Assembly: GCA_033283335.1 (NCBI GenBank)
Contig: JAWMQP010000009.1
Coordinates: 128,754 to 192,753, forward strand
Reading direction: 5' to 3'
Length of the DNA stretch: 64,000 bases
DNA from: Pseudomaricurvus sp033283335
GTDB lineage: Bacteria; Pseudomonadota; Gammaproteobacteria; Pseudomonadales; Cellvibrionaceae
Part shown: one piece after another, positions 42,902-51,233 of the stretch
Layout of the letters: every line of letters begins with the position of its first letter
Numbering within the stretch: position 1 is the stretch's first letter
Translations under genes and position numbers: made by a program
Notes under the pieces: model-generated
Seen by the model: the letters and a program-made list of their open reading frames with translations, nothing else
The model's database searches: none
Told to the model about the DNA's origin: nothing

Positions 42902-44635
42902 ATGAAAAATAAGTTTGTGCCTTGGGCGTTGGCGACATCACTACTGATACCCAGTGCTTCAGCATTAGCCGCCGTGATGAACGCCGCCGATAAGATATTT
43001 ATCGGGGATCACATTATCACCATGGACCCGAACCAGCCGGACGCGGAAGCGGTGGCTATCCGCGGTGAAAAAATTGTCTATGTTGGCAACGAGAAAAAAG
43101 CGAAATCTCTGATTGGTGATGATACCCAAGTGATCGAGCTGGGTGATAAGGCGTTGATTCCTGGCATGATTGATGCCCACGGTCACGTCGCCATGGCTGC
43201 GCGTTTTATTGATTTTATCAACGTATCATCTCCCCCGGTGGGGCCGGCGGAAACCATTGACGATATTCTCAACTTGCTGAAAGAGCATATTGCCAAAAAC
43301 AAGCTGGCCAAAGGGACTTGGGTCATGGCCTATGGTTATGATGACTCCCTGTTGGCCGAAAACCGCCACCCGACTCGTGAAGATCTGGACAAGGTCTCAA
43401 CCGATCATCCGATTTACATGATGCATGTGTCCGGACATCTGGGTACCTCTAACTCAGCGGCTTTGGCTGCCGTTGGTATCGATGCCAACACGCCAAATCC
43501 AGAAGGTGGTGTATTTCGGCGTATGGCAGATGGCAAGACGCCCAATGGAGTCGTGGAAGAGAAAGCCGCCTATGCGTTGTTGATGCCACAATTCATGGCC
43601 ATGGCAAAAAACCCGAATATTTTTAAAGACAAAGTTGCCAAGACTGTCGACTACTTTGCCAGCTTCGGTGTCACCACCATTCAGGATGGCGCATCTCAAA
43701 TGCCGGACATTATGGCGATGCGCTCGATGGCAGAAGACGGTAAATTAACAGCCGACATCGTGGCTTTCCCGGTGGCTTTGTACGACGATCATGGTGGCCC
43801 GGCCTATGGGGATTCTCCCAAAACTGCGGAGATGTTCCAGGAAGGCTATCATGGCGGAATTCGTGTTGGCGGTGTGAAGTTTGTTGTCGATGGCTCGCCA
43901 CAGGGGCGTACCGCCTGGACGACTAAGCCTTACCATGCCAACCCGGAAGGTATCGAGGGGGACTATACCGCCTACCCTACGGTTGAGCCTGAGAATTTCA
44001 AGGCGGCTGTCAAAGAAAAGCTGTTGGCCGGCATTCCCATCATGATGCATTCCAATGGTGATGCGGCCATTGATCTGTCGTTGGATGCGGTGGAAGAGGC
44101 CTTCGCAGGACAGGCTATTCCCGATCACCGCGCCGTCATAATTCACGCGCAGTTAATGCGCGAAGATCAGTTGGATCGCGCTAAAAAGTTGAAAGTAGTG
44201 CCTTCCTTTTATTCGGCTCATCCCTTTTTCTGGGGCGACTGGCATAGAGAGACGTTTGGCGATGAGCGTGCCTTTGGTATCAGCCCGACCGGTACAGCGT
44301 TGAAAAAAGGTGTGCCCTTTACGATTCACAACGACACCCCGGTTGTCCCACCCGATATGATGCGTCTGCTGTGGTCCACGGTAAATCGCGAAACCCGTAA
44401 GGGGGTTGTCCTGGGCGCCGATGAACGCATCTCAATCAAAGACGCCTTGCACGCAGTGACCTTAGGTGCCGCCTACCAGTACTTTGAAGAGGGTAACAAA
44501 GGTTCGTTGACGGAAGGAAAACAAGCGGACATGGTGATTCTGGGACAAAACCCTTTAATTGTGGATTCATCTTCCATAAAGGACATACCAGTGTTGGAAA
44601 CCATTTCCCACGGCAAGACCATTTTCAAACGTTAA
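42902..44635 (+). CDS. Exported amidohydrolase, paralogue of the preceding gene
   Basis: This 577-residue product aligns with the upstream amidohydrolase over its whole length. GDHIITMDP, ALIPGMIDAHGHVAMAARFID, WVMAYGYDDSLLAENRHPTR, GSPQGRTAW and FTIHNDTPVVPPDMMRLLW are shared, with most differences in the substrate region around residues 260-320 (a VALYDDHGGPAYGDSPKTAE insertion here). A signal peptide (SLLIPSASALAA) indicates export. The start is ATG 42902 with AAGGA at 42890-42894; the frame is open 45 codons earlier without support. The pair looks like a tandem duplication that has diverged in specificity. Confidence 0.88.
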   Translation: MKNKFVPWALATSLLIPSASALAAVMNAADKIFIGDHIITMDPNQPDAEAVAIRGEKIVYVGNEKKAKSLIGDDTQVIELGDKALIPGMIDAHGHVAMAARFIDFINVSSPPVGPAETIDDILNLLKEHIAKNKLAKGTWVMAYGYDDSLLAENRHPTREDLDKVSTDHPIYMMHVSGHLGTSNSAALAAVGIDANTPNPEGGVFRRMADGKTPNGVVEEKAAYALLMPQFMAMAKNPNIFKDKVAKTVDYFASFGVTTIQDGASQMPDIMAMRSMAEDGKLTADIVAFPVALYDDHGGPAYGDSPKTAEMFQEGYHGGIRVGGVKFVVDGSPQGRTAWTTKPYHANPEGIEGDYTAYPTVEPENFKAAVKEKLLAGIPIMMHSNGDAAIDLSLDAVEEAFAGQAIPDHRAVIIHAQLMREDQLDRAKKLKVVPSFYSAHPFFWGDWHRETFGDERAFGISPTGTALKKGVPFTIHNDTPVVPPDMMRLLWSTVNRETRKGVVLGADERISIKDALHAVTLGAAYQYFEEGNKGSLTEGKQADMVILGQNPLIVDSSSIKDIPVLETISHGKTIFKR

Positions 44636-44652
44636 GCTGACTTTAAAAGTAT

Positions 44653-44682
44653 AAAAAACCGGGCCATATGTCCGGTTTTTTT
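44653..44682 (+). terminator. Terminator after the second amidohydrolase gene
   Basis: AAAAAACCGG and CCGGTTTTTT surround a 9-nt loop that contains CATATG; a T run follows. Confidence 0.88.
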
Positions 44683-44860
44683 ATGCGAGGAAAATAAAAA
44701 CGACGCGCGTTTCCTTAACATGTGGGGAAATACCCTGTCAGCCGAGCTCATAGGCTATCTTTAGTGAAACGTTCTCTCGGCAGGTGAGAGGCTATTCGGG
44801 TGTGGCCTTGTCTCCGAGTGGACAAGTTTGATGTCAGCTAACCGGTTCGGGGTATTAAGC

Positions 44861-45664
44861 ATGCGGATTTCTACAAGACTATTGGCGTTGTTTTTTTTAT
44901 GTGGCGCAACAGCTACGAATGTGCTGGCCGCCGACAGCGAAGCACTGGCCAAGCAGCTGGCCAACCCGGTAGCATCCCTGATCAGTGTGCCGTTCCAGCT
45001 TAACTATGATCACAACCTTGGCCCAGATGACGATGGCGAACGCTACACATTGAACATTCAGCCGGTGATTCCCTTTTCCATGGGGGAGGACTGGAACCTG
45101 ATATCCCGTACCATTTTACCGGTGATGTACCAGGATGATGTGGTACCGAATGAAGGCAGTCAATCCGGCATTGGTGATGTCGTGCAAAGCCTGTTTTTTT
45201 CCCCTAAGCAACCGACGTCCGGGGGATGGATCTGGGGCGTGGGTCCGGTGTTTCTGTTGCCGACGGCCAGTGATGATCTGCTCGGTACCGAGCAATGGGG
45301 CGCAGGCCCCACCGCCGTCATGCTGACACAGAGGGGCGGGTGGACCAATGGCGTTCTGATGAATCACATTTGGTCTTTTGCCGGAGATGACGACCGATCC
45401 GACGTTAACAGTACGTTTATTCAACCTTTCATTACTTACACCACCAAACAGGCCGTGACCTTCGCGCTCAATACCGAAACCACTTACGACTGGGAAGCGG
45501 ACGAGGCCTCAATACCGATTAATTTTGTTGCCTCGAAAGTAATGAAGTTTGGCGGGCAAACAGTGAGTCTGGGAGCCGGGCTGCGCTATTGGGTGGATGC
45601 ACCAGATAATGGTGCCGAAGGCTTCGGTGTGCGTTTGATCATGACCTTTCTGTTTCCCAAATGA
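44861..45664 (+). CDS. Outer-membrane beta-barrel protein, phenol-degradation MetA-like
   Basis: This 267-residue exported protein has a signal peptide (LLALFFLCGATATNVLAA). Repeating amphipathic strands follow (VPFQLNYDHNLG, YTLNIQPVIPF, WGVGPVFLLPTASDD, LMNHIWSFAGDD), and it ends with LIMTFLFPK. The pattern is that of PF13557-type proteins found near aromatic and small-molecule catabolic genes and assumed to be uptake channels. ATG 44861 is chosen for its signal peptide and GGGG eight bases upstream; ATG 44831 is the alternative. It may supply substrate to, or release product from, the adjacent periplasmic amidohydrolases (inference). Confidence 0.72.
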   Translation: MRISTRLLALFFLCGATATNVLAADSEALAKQLANPVASLISVPFQLNYDHNLGPDDDGERYTLNIQPVIPFSMGEDWNLISRTILPVMYQDDVVPNEGSQSGIGDVVQSLFFSPKQPTSGGWIWGVGPVFLLPTASDDLLGTEQWGAGPTAVMLTQRGGWTNGVLMNHIWSFAGDDDRSDVNSTFIQPFITYTTKQAVTFALNTETTYDWEADEASIPINFVASKVMKFGGQTVSLGAGLRYWVDAPDNGAEGFGVRLIMTFLFPK

Positions 45665-45743
45665 ACAGATAGTGATCCACAGTCGATCAGAAAACTCGCC
45701 GCGTACATAAAACACCGCAAGCATTGCGGCAAGAATCGTAAAG

Positions 45744-45769
45744 AACCGAGCGATAAACTCGGTTTTTTT
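45744..45769 (+). terminator. Terminator after the outer-membrane barrel gene
   Basis: AACCGAG, a 7-nt loop and CTCGGTT with seven T. A small hairpin CCGCAA/TTGCGG at 45715-45729 precedes it. Confidence 0.85.
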
Positions 45770-45790
45770 GTCAGTAATTTACCGTTTGGG

Positions 45791-46123
45791 TCAGTGGGTG
45801 TGAGGGGAGGCCGCACTCAGCTCATGGGGTGGCGATGTTTTCACTTCGTGGCCGTGGATGCGACCCTCTTTCATATCCTCAAGTGTCTGTTCCACGACTT
45901 CTTTGCCGCCTTCACCGGCGCGATACATATTGCCCAGAAAATACAGGGTTCTCAATGCGGGACCGGTGAATACGAATGAAGAGTCGATAAACCGGTTGTT
46001 GTGGAAAGTGGGGGAGGGATCGCCATCGTACACCAGCTCACAGTTTTTGAAGGTGCAATCCCGGTAGGAGTTGCCGTGCAGCTCGACTCTCTGGTTGTCA
46101 AACACTTGATTGTGGTAGTTCAT
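45791..46123 (-). CDS. Uncharacterised 110-residue protein with beta-helix-like repeats
   Basis: This soluble 110-residue product has no signal peptide. Residues 5-60 show a short-period pattern (VELHGNSYRDCTFKNCELVYDG, then TFHNNRFIDSSFVFTG) like a short right-handed beta-helix or pentapeptide-type coil. A helical segment follows (KEVVEQTLEDMKEG) and a His/Pro tail. No family assignment is made. It is single-gene, convergent with the upstream barrel gene and divergent from the next hypothetical gene. Confidence 0.6.
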   Translation of the reverse strand: MNYHNQVFDNQRVELHGNSYRDCTFKNCELVYDGDPSPTFHNNRFIDSSFVFTGPALRTLYFLGNMYRAGEGGKEVVEQTLEDMKEGRIHGHEVKTSPPHELSAASPHTH

Positions 46124-46228
46124 GGGGTAGATCTCCCGTGGTGTTTATCTTCAGCTTAGAATACGGAGGCAAAAACTCAACGACCGGTTATACTGGCTGT
46201 TCCTGTCGATTTTGATGCCGGAAGGGGG

Positions 46229-46618
46229 GTGTCATTGAATACGCTTGAATTGCGCTGGAGTGAGGATTCTCGGCTGCAAGTGTTGATTGATGGTCGGTTG
46301 TTGACGGATCGGGTGCGGCAATTCGAGCTCTCTCAGGGATACTATCCCTTCAAGGATGACTTCCTTTTGCCCGAGGATGTCGACTGGTATTCCCGCAACA
46401 GCTGGCTGCGCAGCGCCAGCGGCGAACCGGCACGGCTGATATTGCTGGGTTGTACCTGCGGTGATGTCGATTGTTCCTACCTGTACGCCGATACCCTGAC
46501 CCAGAACGGCTGGATCCTGTGGCGCTTCGGCGGATGGCACGAGTGGGACTATAAAGCTCTGGGCAGTTTTTGGTTCGAGCAATCTCTCTATCAGCAACAA
46601 GTGGAGCGTGTTCTATGA
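46229..46618 (+). CDS. Uncharacterised 129-residue protein
   Basis: This acidic, aromatic-rich product has motifs LILLGCTCGDVDCSYLYAD (three cysteines) and WRFGGWHEWDYKALG near its C-terminus. It has no signal peptide or membrane segment. GTG 46229 or TTG 46235 may be the start; the G-rich ribosome binding site lies very close. The ankyrin/DUF4116-like gene begins in its stop codon (ATGA), so the two are translationally coupled and probably act together. The function is not known. Confidence 0.62.
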   Translation: MSLNTLELRWSEDSRLQVLIDGRLLTDRVRQFELSQGYYPFKDDFLLPEDVDWYSRNSWLRSASGEPARLILLGCTCGDVDCSYLYADTLTQNGWILWRFGGWHEWDYKALGSFWFEQSLYQQQVERVL

Positions 46619-47751
46619 AAAAACTTCTGCCCCTCCACCAGGCCATCGTTAAGCGCGATCACCAGCAGGTGCGGCAACTGCTGGATGCCGGCGCGGATAT
46701 CCAGGCGCTGACGGCCAATGGTCGCAACGCGTTACAGCTGGCAGAATTTGCCCATAATTTGCCGGCCATGGTGATGCTGGAGGGAAGTGTGGCGCTCAAC
46801 CGGGCCTCGGACGATATCTGGTGCAGTGCCCTGCGCCAGGGGGATTACCGCTTTGCGGACATCCCCGTCGAGAGATTGAGCAGTAGCCTGTGTGACACGG
46901 CGCTGCTGAGTGAGCCCGAGGTCTTTGAGGCGTTGCCGGCTGAGTATCGACAGTTGGAGACGTTGATCGAGCGCTGTCGATTAAATCCAGCATTGATTGC
47001 CCGCTTGCCGGCAGAAATACGGCAGCAGTCGACCTTTTACCAGCCGCTGTTGCAGGGTGATTTTCTCTCCCGCATTGCCCTGCAGCATTGGCCGCGTCCC
47101 TGGCTCGACGAGTTTATTGACAAGGCCCTGGCGGCCGACCCGGCATACTACTGCGAGCTGCCAGAGAGTGACAAAACCTATTCGCGCTCCCTGGCCTATG
47201 TCAAAGCCCACGGTAATCAACTGCTGCTGGTGCCAGAGTCGATCAAGGACACGGCTCTGTGCCTGGTGGCCATGCAAACCGGTTATTGCCTGGATGCGGT
47301 CCCTTCGGCCTGCCTGGGTCAGGACATGATTCGCGCGGCACTGGCAACCCTGACGGCGGAGATGCAGCGCTGGCGCCACCGTGGAGGCGAGGTCGGTTGG
47401 TTGCCGAGGGTGTCTTGCAAGACGCTGGCGCTGTTGCCGGAGGCCTTGCGCAGTTATGACATCTGTTTGGCGGCTGTGGCAACGGACTATCACGCGCTGG
47501 CACTGGTGCCCGATGTATTGAAAACCCTGGAGTTGTGCTGCGCGGCGCTGGAAGGTCGGGAGTTGCTGGGGATGCAGCTCAATGACATCTTCGCCATGAT
47601 TCCCGAGTCATTGCACGGCCAGGTCCATCAGCAAGCTCGTTTTACCCATCACATTCAGCCCGGTGAATTGGAGCTGGGTCAGTCCGGCACCGCTGAAGAA
47701 TGGGGTTCAACCGGGGGTGATTGGTGGGATGATTTTCCGCAGAAAACCTGA
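46615..47751 (+). CDS. Ankyrin-like plus DUF4116-like repeat protein
   Basis: This 378-residue soluble protein starts with one to two ankyrin-like repeats (LPLHQAIVKRDHQQVRQLLD, then ADIQALTANGRNALQLAEF). It continues with a series of ~25-residue helical units, such as LALLPEALRSYDICLAAVA and LALVPDVLKTLELCCAALE. This P-E/D-x-L-R/K pattern is that of DUF4116-type repeats. The C-terminus is acidic and Trp-rich. ATG 46615 overlaps the upstream stop. The pair may be a binding complex; no effector or immunity domain is visible. Confidence 0.62.
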   Translation: MKKLLPLHQAIVKRDHQQVRQLLDAGADIQALTANGRNALQLAEFAHNLPAMVMLEGSVALNRASDDIWCSALRQGDYRFADIPVERLSSSLCDTALLSEPEVFEALPAEYRQLETLIERCRLNPALIARLPAEIRQQSTFYQPLLQGDFLSRIALQHWPRPWLDEFIDKALAADPAYYCELPESDKTYSRSLAYVKAHGNQLLLVPESIKDTALCLVAMQTGYCLDAVPSACLGQDMIRAALATLTAEMQRWRHRGGEVGWLPRVSCKTLALLPEALRSYDICLAAVATDYHALALVPDVLKTLELCCAALEGRELLGMQLNDIFAMIPESLHGQVHQQARFTHHIQPGELELGQSGTAEEWGSTGGDWWDDFPQKT

Positions 47752-47780
47752 CAACAGTGACCGCAGCGCGGTCACTGTTG
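47752..47780. terminator. Hairpin between the convergent ankyrin-like and leuA genes
   Basis: A perfect 13-bp stem CAACAGTGACCGC / GCGGTCACTGTTG encloses AGC, between two converging genes. The T content after the stem is modest, so termination strength is uncertain. Confidence 0.65.
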
Positions 47781-47799
47781 AGTGCAGACTGTGGCGTGC

Positions 47800-49521
47800 T
47801 TATGCGGTTTCAGTCTGCGCCTGGACTGCGGCATTGCTCAACCGCTGGCCGCTGCGCGCCACCGCATTCAGCAGCGCCTGCACTGAGGCGCCGACAATGT
47901 CCGCGCTCCTGCCGGCGGCGCAGTAGCGGCTACCGTTAATACTCATTTGCACATAGCAGATGGCTTCCGCCTGGGCATCGGTTCCCAGCGTGTGCTCACT
48001 GTAATCGATTAGCACCATATCGCTGCCGGTGTGGCTGGCCAGGCCACAGACAAACGCATCCAGTACGCCCTTGCCCCGCCCCTGAACACTGATTTTATCG
48101 TTGCCCGTGCTGGTAATAGTGGCGCTGAGCTGGTCGGCGTCGTGGCTGCGACTCAGGTCGTAGCTGTCGAGGCAGTACTCATCCACCATATAGGTTCTCT
48201 TGAAGGTGTCGAAAATGTCCGCGGGTGAGACTTCGCTCTCGCTGTCTTCGGCGCGTTTCTGGATGTGCGGGCTGAAGTCCACCTGCAGCCAGCGCGGCAT
48301 CTGTACACCGTAATCCTGCTCCATCACATAGGCCACGCCGCCTTTGCCGGATTGGCTGTTAATGCGGATCACCTGCTGGTAGCTGCGGCCCAGGTCGCGT
48401 GGGTCGATGGGCAGGTAAGCTACGTTCCAGTGGGCTTCCGGGTCGTCCTGGCGTTTCTGCGCGTCGATGGCCATGCACTTGTTGATGGCGTCCTGGTGGC
48501 TGCCGGAAAAGGCGGCAAATACCAGTTCACCGGCGTAAGCGTGGCGTGGATGCACCGGCAGCTGGGTGCAGCGTTCAACGGTGCTGATGATGCGGTCCAT
48601 GTTGGACAGATCCAGCTCCGGATCAATGCCCTGGCTGTAGAGGTTCATCGCGGCGGTCACCACGTCCATATTGCCGGTGCGCTCGCCATTGCCGAGCATG
48701 GTGCCTTCCAGGCGGTCGGCGCCGGCCAGGATGCCCAGCTCGGCTGCCGCTACACCGCAGCCGCGGTCATTGTGGGTGTGCAGGCTGATCACCAGGGAAT
48801 CGCGACGGGCGATGGTGTCGCACACTGTTTCAATCTGGTCGGCGTAGACGTTGGGGGTCGAGACCTCCACAGTAGCCGGTAAGTTGATGATGACCTTATT
48901 GTCGGGTGTAGGTTGCCACACGTCGGTGACCGCGTTGCAGACTTCTACCGCGTAATCGATTTCAGTGCCGGTGAAGCTCTCGGGCGAGTACTGGAATTGC
49001 CACTCGGTGTCGGGCTGCTGGGCCGCGTAGTCGCGTACCCATTCAGCCCCTTGTACGGCAATGGCTTTGATCTCATCGCGGTCTAACTTGAAGACCTGCT
49101 CGCGCTGCACCGTGGAGGTGGAGTTGTACAGGTGCACAATGGCGCGCCGCGCGCCTTTTAACGCCTCGAAGCTGCGGGCAATCAACGGCTCGCGGGCCTG
49201 GGTCAGCACCTGGATGGTGACGTCCTCGGGGATCAAATTCTGTTCGATCAGCTGGCGGACAAAGTCAAAGTCCGGCTGTGAGGCGGCGGGGAAGCCCACT
49301 TCAATTTCTTTAAAGCCCACATCCACCAGCATGTGGAACATCTCCAGTTTTTGGCTGGGGGTCATGGGTTCAATCAACGACTGGTTGCCATCGCGCAGGT
49401 CGACACTGCACCAGATGGGCGCGGCCTCGATGACCCGGTTGGGCCAGCGGCGATCCGTTTTCTGGATCGGCGCGAAAGGGCGGTATTTGCGGTGGTTGAA
49501 GTTGGGATTGAACGGTGTCAT
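47800..49521 (-). CDS. leuA: 2-isopropylmalate synthase
   Basis: LeuA condenses 2-ketoisovalerate with acetyl-CoA, the first step of leucine synthesis. The product is about 573 residues, the long form (as in Pseudomonas and Mycobacterium) with a C-terminal regulatory domain. WCSVDLRDGNQSL near residue 38 carries the catalytic Asp and metal-binding elements; LHTHNDRGCG holds the HxH metal ligands. The C-terminal LeuA dimer domain contains leucine-inhibition segments. ATG 49521 is chosen by comparison with Pseudomonas LeuA; a TTG at 49548 would add 9 unmatched residues. It diverges from an Lrp/AsnC regulator, a natural partner for leucine control. Confidence 0.94.
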   Translation of the reverse strand: MTPFNPNFNHRKYRPFAPIQKTDRRWPNRVIEAAPIWCSVDLRDGNQSLIEPMTPSQKLEMFHMLVDVGFKEIEVGFPAASQPDFDFVRQLIEQNLIPEDVTIQVLTQAREPLIARSFEALKGARRAIVHLYNSTSTVQREQVFKLDRDEIKAIAVQGAEWVRDYAAQQPDTEWQFQYSPESFTGTEIDYAVEVCNAVTDVWQPTPDNKVIINLPATVEVSTPNVYADQIETVCDTIARRDSLVISLHTHNDRGCGVAAAELGILAGADRLEGTMLGNGERTGNMDVVTAAMNLYSQGIDPELDLSNMDRIISTVERCTQLPVHPRHAYAGELVFAAFSGSHQDAINKCMAIDAQKRQDDPEAHWNVAYLPIDPRDLGRSYQQVIRINSQSGKGGVAYVMEQDYGVQMPRWLQVDFSPHIQKRAEDSESEVSPADIFDTFKRTYMVDEYCLDSYDLSRSHDADQLSATITSTGNDKISVQGRGKGVLDAFVCGLASHTGSDMVLIDYSEHTLGTDAQAEAICYVQMSINGSRYCAAGRSADIVGASVQALLNAVARSGQRLSNAAVQAQTETA

Positions 49522-49833
49522 GGGCTGGGCTCTGCTGTTGGCATCCAATGTCGATTAGCGTGGAGAAAGGGGGAAGAACTGGCGGGAGTGCGTCACTTGT
49601 GGTGTCGCGGCTGTTCCTTCGGTAAAGGAGCGGTCAGGCCGTGATCGGGCCCCTGGCTGCGAGTCCGCCTTGTGGGCGACCCGCCCCGCATCGGGCGTTC
49701 TTCAATGTGGCTTAGTGTAGGGAAGTGATCGTAGTGAATGGTTGCAAATTCACCTTTCAACGGCTTAGGTGTTGCAATATATCTCTATTAATGGCCTTAT
49801 TGGTGGAGAATTTCACTGTCCAGGTTATTTTTT
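49522..49833. promoter_or_regulatory. Divergent leuA/Lrp-type control region
   Basis: This 312-bp region has no gene. The half nearest leuA is GC-rich and self-complementary in places (about 49600-49700), which could be a structured leader RNA. A short minus-strand frame there lacks leucine codons, so a classical Leu attenuator is not supported. The half near the Lrp gene is AT-rich and holds two direct copies of GTTGCAA at 49741-49747 and 49771-49777, possible Lrp-type contacts. Confidence 0.4.
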
Positions 49834-50310
49834 ATGACAGAAGTCGTCAAGCTCGACCGTATTGATCGAAGAATCCTGCAGGAGATGCAGGCGAATGCCC
49901 GAATCAGCAACCTGGAACTGGCCGACAAGGTGGGGTTGTCGCCCACACCTTGTTCCCGCCGGGTCAAGCGGCTGGAAGACAGTGGCTTGATCGACCGCCA
50001 CGTCACCCTGCTAAAACCCAAGGCGTTGGGGCTGAACCTTACTGCCATGGTGGGCATCTCCATGGATCGTCACACGCCGGATCGCTTTGAGGCTTTTGAA
50101 AAAGCGGTCGTGGCCATGCCGGAAGTGCTTGAGTGTCTGATTGTTACCGGTCAGTCGGCCGATTTTCTGTTGCGGGTGGTGGTGCGGGATATGGAGCACT
50201 TCGAGCAGGTACTGCTGGGGCAGCTAACGCGGCTGGAGGGGGTCACCGGCGTGCACTCCAGTTTTGTGCTCAGGGAAGTCATCAAAAAAACGGAGCTTCC
50301 CCTGGGTTAA
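49834..50310 (+). CDS. Lrp/AsnC-family transcriptional regulator
   Basis: This 158-residue regulator has an N-terminal helix-turn-helix (LDRIDRRILQEMQANARISN, LELADKVGLSPTPCSRRVKR) and a C-terminal RAM ligand domain (about residues 70-150: MPEVLECLIVTGQSADFLLR). Length and sequence are close to Lrp/Lrp-like proteins that sense leucine or other amino acids. Divergence from leuA suggests it controls leucine synthesis and itself. It could equally be a global Lrp; gene context alone does not decide. Confidence 0.87.
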   Translation: MTEVVKLDRIDRRILQEMQANARISNLELADKVGLSPTPCSRRVKRLEDSGLIDRHVTLLKPKALGLNLTAMVGISMDRHTPDRFEAFEKAVVAMPEVLECLIVTGQSADFLLRVVVRDMEHFEQVLLGQLTRLEGVTGVHSSFVLREVIKKTELPLG

Positions 50311-50430
50311 GCCAAAATCGCCTGCTTGGCGCCTAAAGCCTTAACAAGATTTTACTCAGTTTCTACTTTTGAACGCTTGATGATTTTTGAATGAGGTTCA
50401 TAATTGCTCACCTATTAATCAAATTATAAA

Positions 50431-51192
50431 GTGGGCACTGTGAGCACCAAGGAACGAAAAAGGCGCCAGATGGCCGAGCGGGAAGCGTTTTTTCTCGATC
50501 ACGCCTGGGCCATGATCCAGAATGAGGGGGTGTTGAACCTGCAGATGGCCAAGCTCGCCCATCGGTGTGAATACTCGGTCGGTACCCTCTACCAACACTT
50601 TACTTCCAAAGAAGACCTGTTGGTGGCACTGGCGACCCGCAGTGTGGGCCAGCGTTTATCCCTATACCAGCGTGCGGCGGCCTGGCAGGCTCCTACACGC
50701 TTCAGAATCCTGGCTGTGGTACTGGCCGATATCCTGTTTGCCCAGCAGTCCCCCGAATATTTCCAGCTGGCTCAATACGTCTCTACCCACACCATTTGGA
50801 TGGCGGCGTCACATGAGCGACGCGAGCTCGCCCTTGAGGCCTCCCAGCCGCTCGGTGATCTGGTGGCAAGCATTGTTCAGGACGCACGCCACAGTGGTGA
50901 TATGCAGGATTCACAGCTCAATGATCGAGAGCTCTGCAGTGGCCTGTGGGCCATGTGTGAAGGCATGCATTCCCTGGTGAGTGCCGCCGGCTTGCTGGAG
51001 GCCCACTCGGTACCGCGTCCGTACCAGTTGTTGATAATACAGGCCCATGCATTACTCAATGGCCTCAATTGGCAGCCGCTGATGGATCTGCAGGATGCCG
51101 GGCAACAGGATCGCCTGCTGGAACGAATTATGGCCGAATTGTTTGATGAGTTTCCCCTGTCTGCCTGCCCGGCGGGATCTTCACCGGTTTAG
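50431..51192 (+). CDS. TetR-family regulator of the RND efflux operon
   Basis: This 253-residue repressor has an N-terminal TetR helix-turn-helix (about residues 10-60: DHAWAMIQNEGVLNLQMAKLAH and YSVGTLYQHFTSKEDLLVAL). The larger C-terminal part is the ligand-binding core and lacks a specific signature. GTG 50431 or GTG 50440 may be the start. It lies 41 bp before the membrane fusion protein gene and in the same direction, so it probably regulates the downstream pump genes. AT-rich sequence upstream may hold its operator. Confidence 0.85.
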   Translation: MGTVSTKERKRRQMAEREAFFLDHAWAMIQNEGVLNLQMAKLAHRCEYSVGTLYQHFTSKEDLLVALATRSVGQRLSLYQRAAAWQAPTRFRILAVVLADILFAQQSPEYFQLAQYVSTHTIWMAASHERRELALEASQPLGDLVASIVQDARHSGDMQDSQLNDRELCSGLWAMCEGMHSLVSAAGLLEAHSVPRPYQLLIIQAHALLNGLNWQPLMDLQDAGQQDRLLERIMAELFDEFPLSACPAGSSPV

Positions 51193-51233
51193 TATGTTTA
51201 ACAATCTCAGAGAAGTGGTATTGGAAGTCGATT

